A DNA stretch of 7,327 bases from a bacterium (GTDB taxonomy: Bacteria; Verrucomicrobiota; Kiritimatiellia; UBA8416), in contig JAIFLS010000173.1 in the NCBI GenBank assembly GCA_020048935.1, positions 1 through 7,327 on the forward strand, given 5' to 3'. The position numbers and the translations under genes are program-made. Below, piece by piece: positions 6,173 through 7,327 of this stretch. Under the pieces are notes generated by a model. That model searched no databases. It saw nothing but the letters and a program-made list of their open reading frames with translations, and had not been told where the DNA came from. Each line of letters opens with the position of its first letter. The stretch's first letter is position 1.

Positions 6173-6910
6173 ATGATACCGGTTGATTTGCATTCACACA
6201 CCCTGATGAGCCAGTGCGGTATCCATACCCATCTGGAAATGCTGCAGGCCGCCCGGGAGAAGGGCCTGGCCGGGCTGGCGATCACCGATCACGGGCCGGC
6301 ACTCAAGGGACGGCTTCCGAGTCCGGTCTTCGAACGGCTGGTGCAGCCGGTGCCGGGTATCCGCTTCATCAAGGGCATCGAGGCAAACGTGACCGATGCG
6401 GAGGGTACCATCGACGTGCCCGACTGGCTGCTGCCGCTGCTGGATATCGTGCTGCTTGGCCTGCATGTGCGCTTCCCCTTGCGGCGCGGATCGGCAGACT
6501 GGACCGATGCGCTGATCGAGGCGATGCGGCGCAATCCCTGGGTGGATGTCATCACGCACCCGGTTGACGAGAACTTCCCGCTGGACCTGGAGCGGCTGGC
6601 GAAGGAGGCGCAGGGGCTGGGAATGGCCATTGAGCTGAACAACTCGAAGGTGCTCTACCAGCGGACCACGACGGAGGAGGTCGCGCGGCTCCTGGCGATC
6701 TGTCGCGATACCGGTTGCAAGGTGGCGGTCTGCAGCGATTCGCACACAGTCGAGGAGATCGGCGGCGATGAGTCGGTTCGTCCGTTGCTGGAGGCGAGCG
6801 GCATTCCCGGTGCGCAAGTCGTCAACGCCTCGGCAGGGACCGCGTTCGCCTTCATCGCCGCGCGCCGTGCCGCGCGCCTGGCGCACATTCGCAAACACCT
6901 AGGCAAATAA
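6173..6910 (+). CDS. PHP-domain metal-dependent phosphoesterase, YcdX-like
   Basis: PHP proteins are multinuclear metal phosphoesterases; E. coli YcdX, from memory a close match in layout, is a three-zinc phosphatase of about 245 residues, the same length as here. Ligand motifs in order are 'VDLHSHT' (His7, His9), 'AITDHGP' (Asp39, His40), 'KGIEAN' (Glu70), 'LGLHV' (His98), 'VITHPVD' (His129), and 'CSDSH' (Asp189, His191), plus the family 'IELNNSK' segment (153-159). At the position of YcdX His15 this protein has Cys15, with a nearby His18, so one metal site may differ. The ATG at 6173 has GGAAGAG 7 nt upstream (6159-6165). It begins 17 nt after the preceding stop and is probably co-transcribed. 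It could instead belong to another PHP subgroup, such as a DNA-polymerase-X-type PHP tail or histidinol-phosphatase. The substrate is unknown. Confidence 0.85.
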   Translation: MIPVDLHSHTLMSQCGIHTHLEMLQAAREKGLAGLAITDHGPALKGRLPSPVFERLVQPVPGIRFIKGIEANVTDAEGTIDVPDWLLPLLDIVLLGLHVRFPLRRGSADWTDALIEAMRRNPWVDVITHPVDENFPLDLERLAKEAQGLGMAIELNNSKVLYQRTTTEEVARLLAICRDTGCKVAVCSDSHTVEEIGGDESVRPLLEASGIPGAQVVNASAGTAFAFIAARRAARLAHIRKHLGK

Positions 6911-6914
6911 GCAC

Positions 6915-6983
6915 AAGCGCGCCCGGAGGTCGCGCTCCACCCAGTGATAGGCGAAAGGTGGAATGCGACCTCCGGGCGCGTTT
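6915..6983. repeat. Long inverted repeat/hairpin after the PHP gene, possible terminator
   Basis: CGCGCCCGGAGGTCGC (6918-6933) is the exact reverse complement of 6965-6980, a 16-bp perfect stem extendable by a G-T wobble and two A-T pairs to 6915/6983. A second inner stem, TCCACC (6936-6941) with GGTGGA (6957-6962), follows after a 2-nt partly mismatched bulge, leaving a 15-nt loop. Taken together the arms are two 24-nt copies differing at two adjacent bases (GC in one arm, AT in the other). It begins 4 nt after the PHP stop and is followed by TTTATA, a weak T-run, so it may terminate transcription on the + strand. The size and symmetry also suit a REP/MITE-like mobile repeat. The structure is certain; the role is inferred. 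Confidence 0.7.
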
Positions 6984-7089
6984 ATACCATGGTGGTGAGT
7001 AAGAAGTTGATTGCCGCTATTATAGTTTTGCGTCGCGGCTTGCCTGCATGATAAAAGAGGCCCTTTGTTCAGTTAACCGGAGACAATCA
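6984..7089 (+). promoter_or_regulatory. AT-richer leader, probable promoter region of the leuD-like gene
   Basis: This stretch is clearly less GC-rich than the rest of the window. It holds TATTAT (7018-7023) and the overlapping TATAGT (7021-7026), which resemble -10 elements. I see no good -35 hexamer at the right distance, so the exact promoter is not assigned. GGAG at 7079-7082 is the ribosome binding site for the ATG at 7090. No run of leucine codons or attenuator hairpin is visible in the leader. Confidence 0.3.
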
Positions 7090-7327
7090 ATGAGTACGAC
7101 GACCAATACCGATGAGATCATACCGGCGAAATACCTGACGGAGATCGCCCGCGCGGCCCTCGCGCCGCACCTGCTTGAGGATCTGAAGCTGGACGGATTC
7201 ACCCAGGCGGATGCCCTGGGCGGGGCGGGCGCGGTCGTCACCCGTGCGAATTTCGGCTGCGGCTCCAGTCGCGAGCATGCCCCGTGGGCATTCCAGGAGA
7301 ACGGGATCAACCTGATCGTCGCCGAAA
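7090..7327 (+). CDS. leuD: 3-isopropylmalate dehydratase small subunit (LeuD type), N-terminal part
   Basis: LeuD is the swivel-domain subunit that with LeuC isomerises 2-isopropylmalate to 3-isopropylmalate in leucine synthesis. The open frame runs off the window end after 79 codons and has no stop. Two signature motifs are clear: 'NTDEIIPAKYLTEI' near residues 6-19, and 'NFGCGSSREHAPWAF', the substrate-binding swivel loop. The ATG at 7090 has GGAG 7 nt upstream. An in-frame ATG at 7048 would add 'MIKEALCSVNRRQS', but it lacks a Shine-Dalgarno and does not resemble the family. The protein therefore starts almost directly at the NTDEIIPA motif, lacking the short strand ('G-x-x-W-x-F-G-D-N') many LeuD proteins have before it. 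The same fold serves in homoaconitase and related small subunits, so the exact substrate is not proven. It follows the inverted repeat and seems to begin a new transcription unit. Confidence 0.88.
   Translation, partial: MSTTTNTDEIIPAKYLTEIARAALAPHLLEDLKLDGFTQADALGGAGAVVTRANFGCGSSREHAPWAFQENGINLIVAE

Noticed and set aside
6168..6176. ATGACATGA two-codon mini-ORF overlapping the PHP start
   Set aside because: It has no support as a regulatory leader; the Shine-Dalgarno spacing favours the ATG at 6173, and such a short frame is easily chance.
7048..7089. Upstream in-frame ATG for the leuD-like gene
   Set aside because: It has no ribosome binding site, and the added residues do not resemble LeuD; the ATG at 7090 has GGAG at good spacing.
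7018..7089. Leucine attenuator or leader peptide before the leuD-like gene
   Set aside because: No leader ORF with leucine codons and no alternative hairpins could be found.

Overview
The window is a GC-rich stretch with every recognisable gene on the + strand, tightly packed and mostly identifiable. It encodes outer-membrane assembly (BamA, an OmpH/Skp chaperone) and lipid A synthesis (LpxD), so the source is a diderm bacterium with lipopolysaccharide. The gene order is not the usual proteobacterial one: lpxD is followed by an epimerase instead of fabZ-lpxA. RecA contains a 'GLQARLMSQ' stretch, and behind recA lies a secreted protein starting with an 'I-x-x-R-x-PF' segment and a GspC/PilP-like core. 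From memory this combination resembles Verrucomicrobiota/Kiritimatiellota-type bacteria. That placement is an inference and is held weakly.

Layout: (1) 1-3728 is a cell-envelope cluster: the 3' part of bamA, an ompH/skp-like gene, lpxD, and a galE-like NAD-dependent epimerase that overlaps lpxD by 4 nt. The epimerase reading frame is broken at a run of six C just before its catalytic YxxxK motif. (2) 3729-3876 is an intergenic gap filled by a REP/BIME-like pair of hairpins in inverted orientation. (3) 3877-6910 is a second co-directional cluster: a stand-alone CinA C-terminal domain (PncC-type amidohydrolase), recA, an unrecognised secreted protein only 6 nt behind recA, and a YcdX-like PHP metal-dependent phosphoesterase. 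(4) 6911-7089 is a gap with a long, nearly perfect inverted repeat followed by an AT-richer leader. (5) 7090-7327 is the start of a LeuD-type isopropylmalate dehydratase small subunit, cut by the window end.

How the genes fit together: BamA inserts outer-membrane beta-barrels, the Skp-like protein escorts their precursors across the periplasm, and LpxD adds the second pair of acyl chains in lipid A, so the first cluster supplies outer-membrane protein and lipid. The epimerase could supply UDP-galactose-type sugars for surface polysaccharide if it is functional. The cinA-recA pairing is a known conserved neighbourhood. The secreted protein and the PHP protein appear to be carried along in the same transcription unit. 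I found no CRISPR array, tRNA, rRNA, transposase or defence system. The items most worth checking are the galE frameshift, the two inverted-repeat elements that sit exactly at the cluster boundaries, and the uncharacterised protein behind recA.
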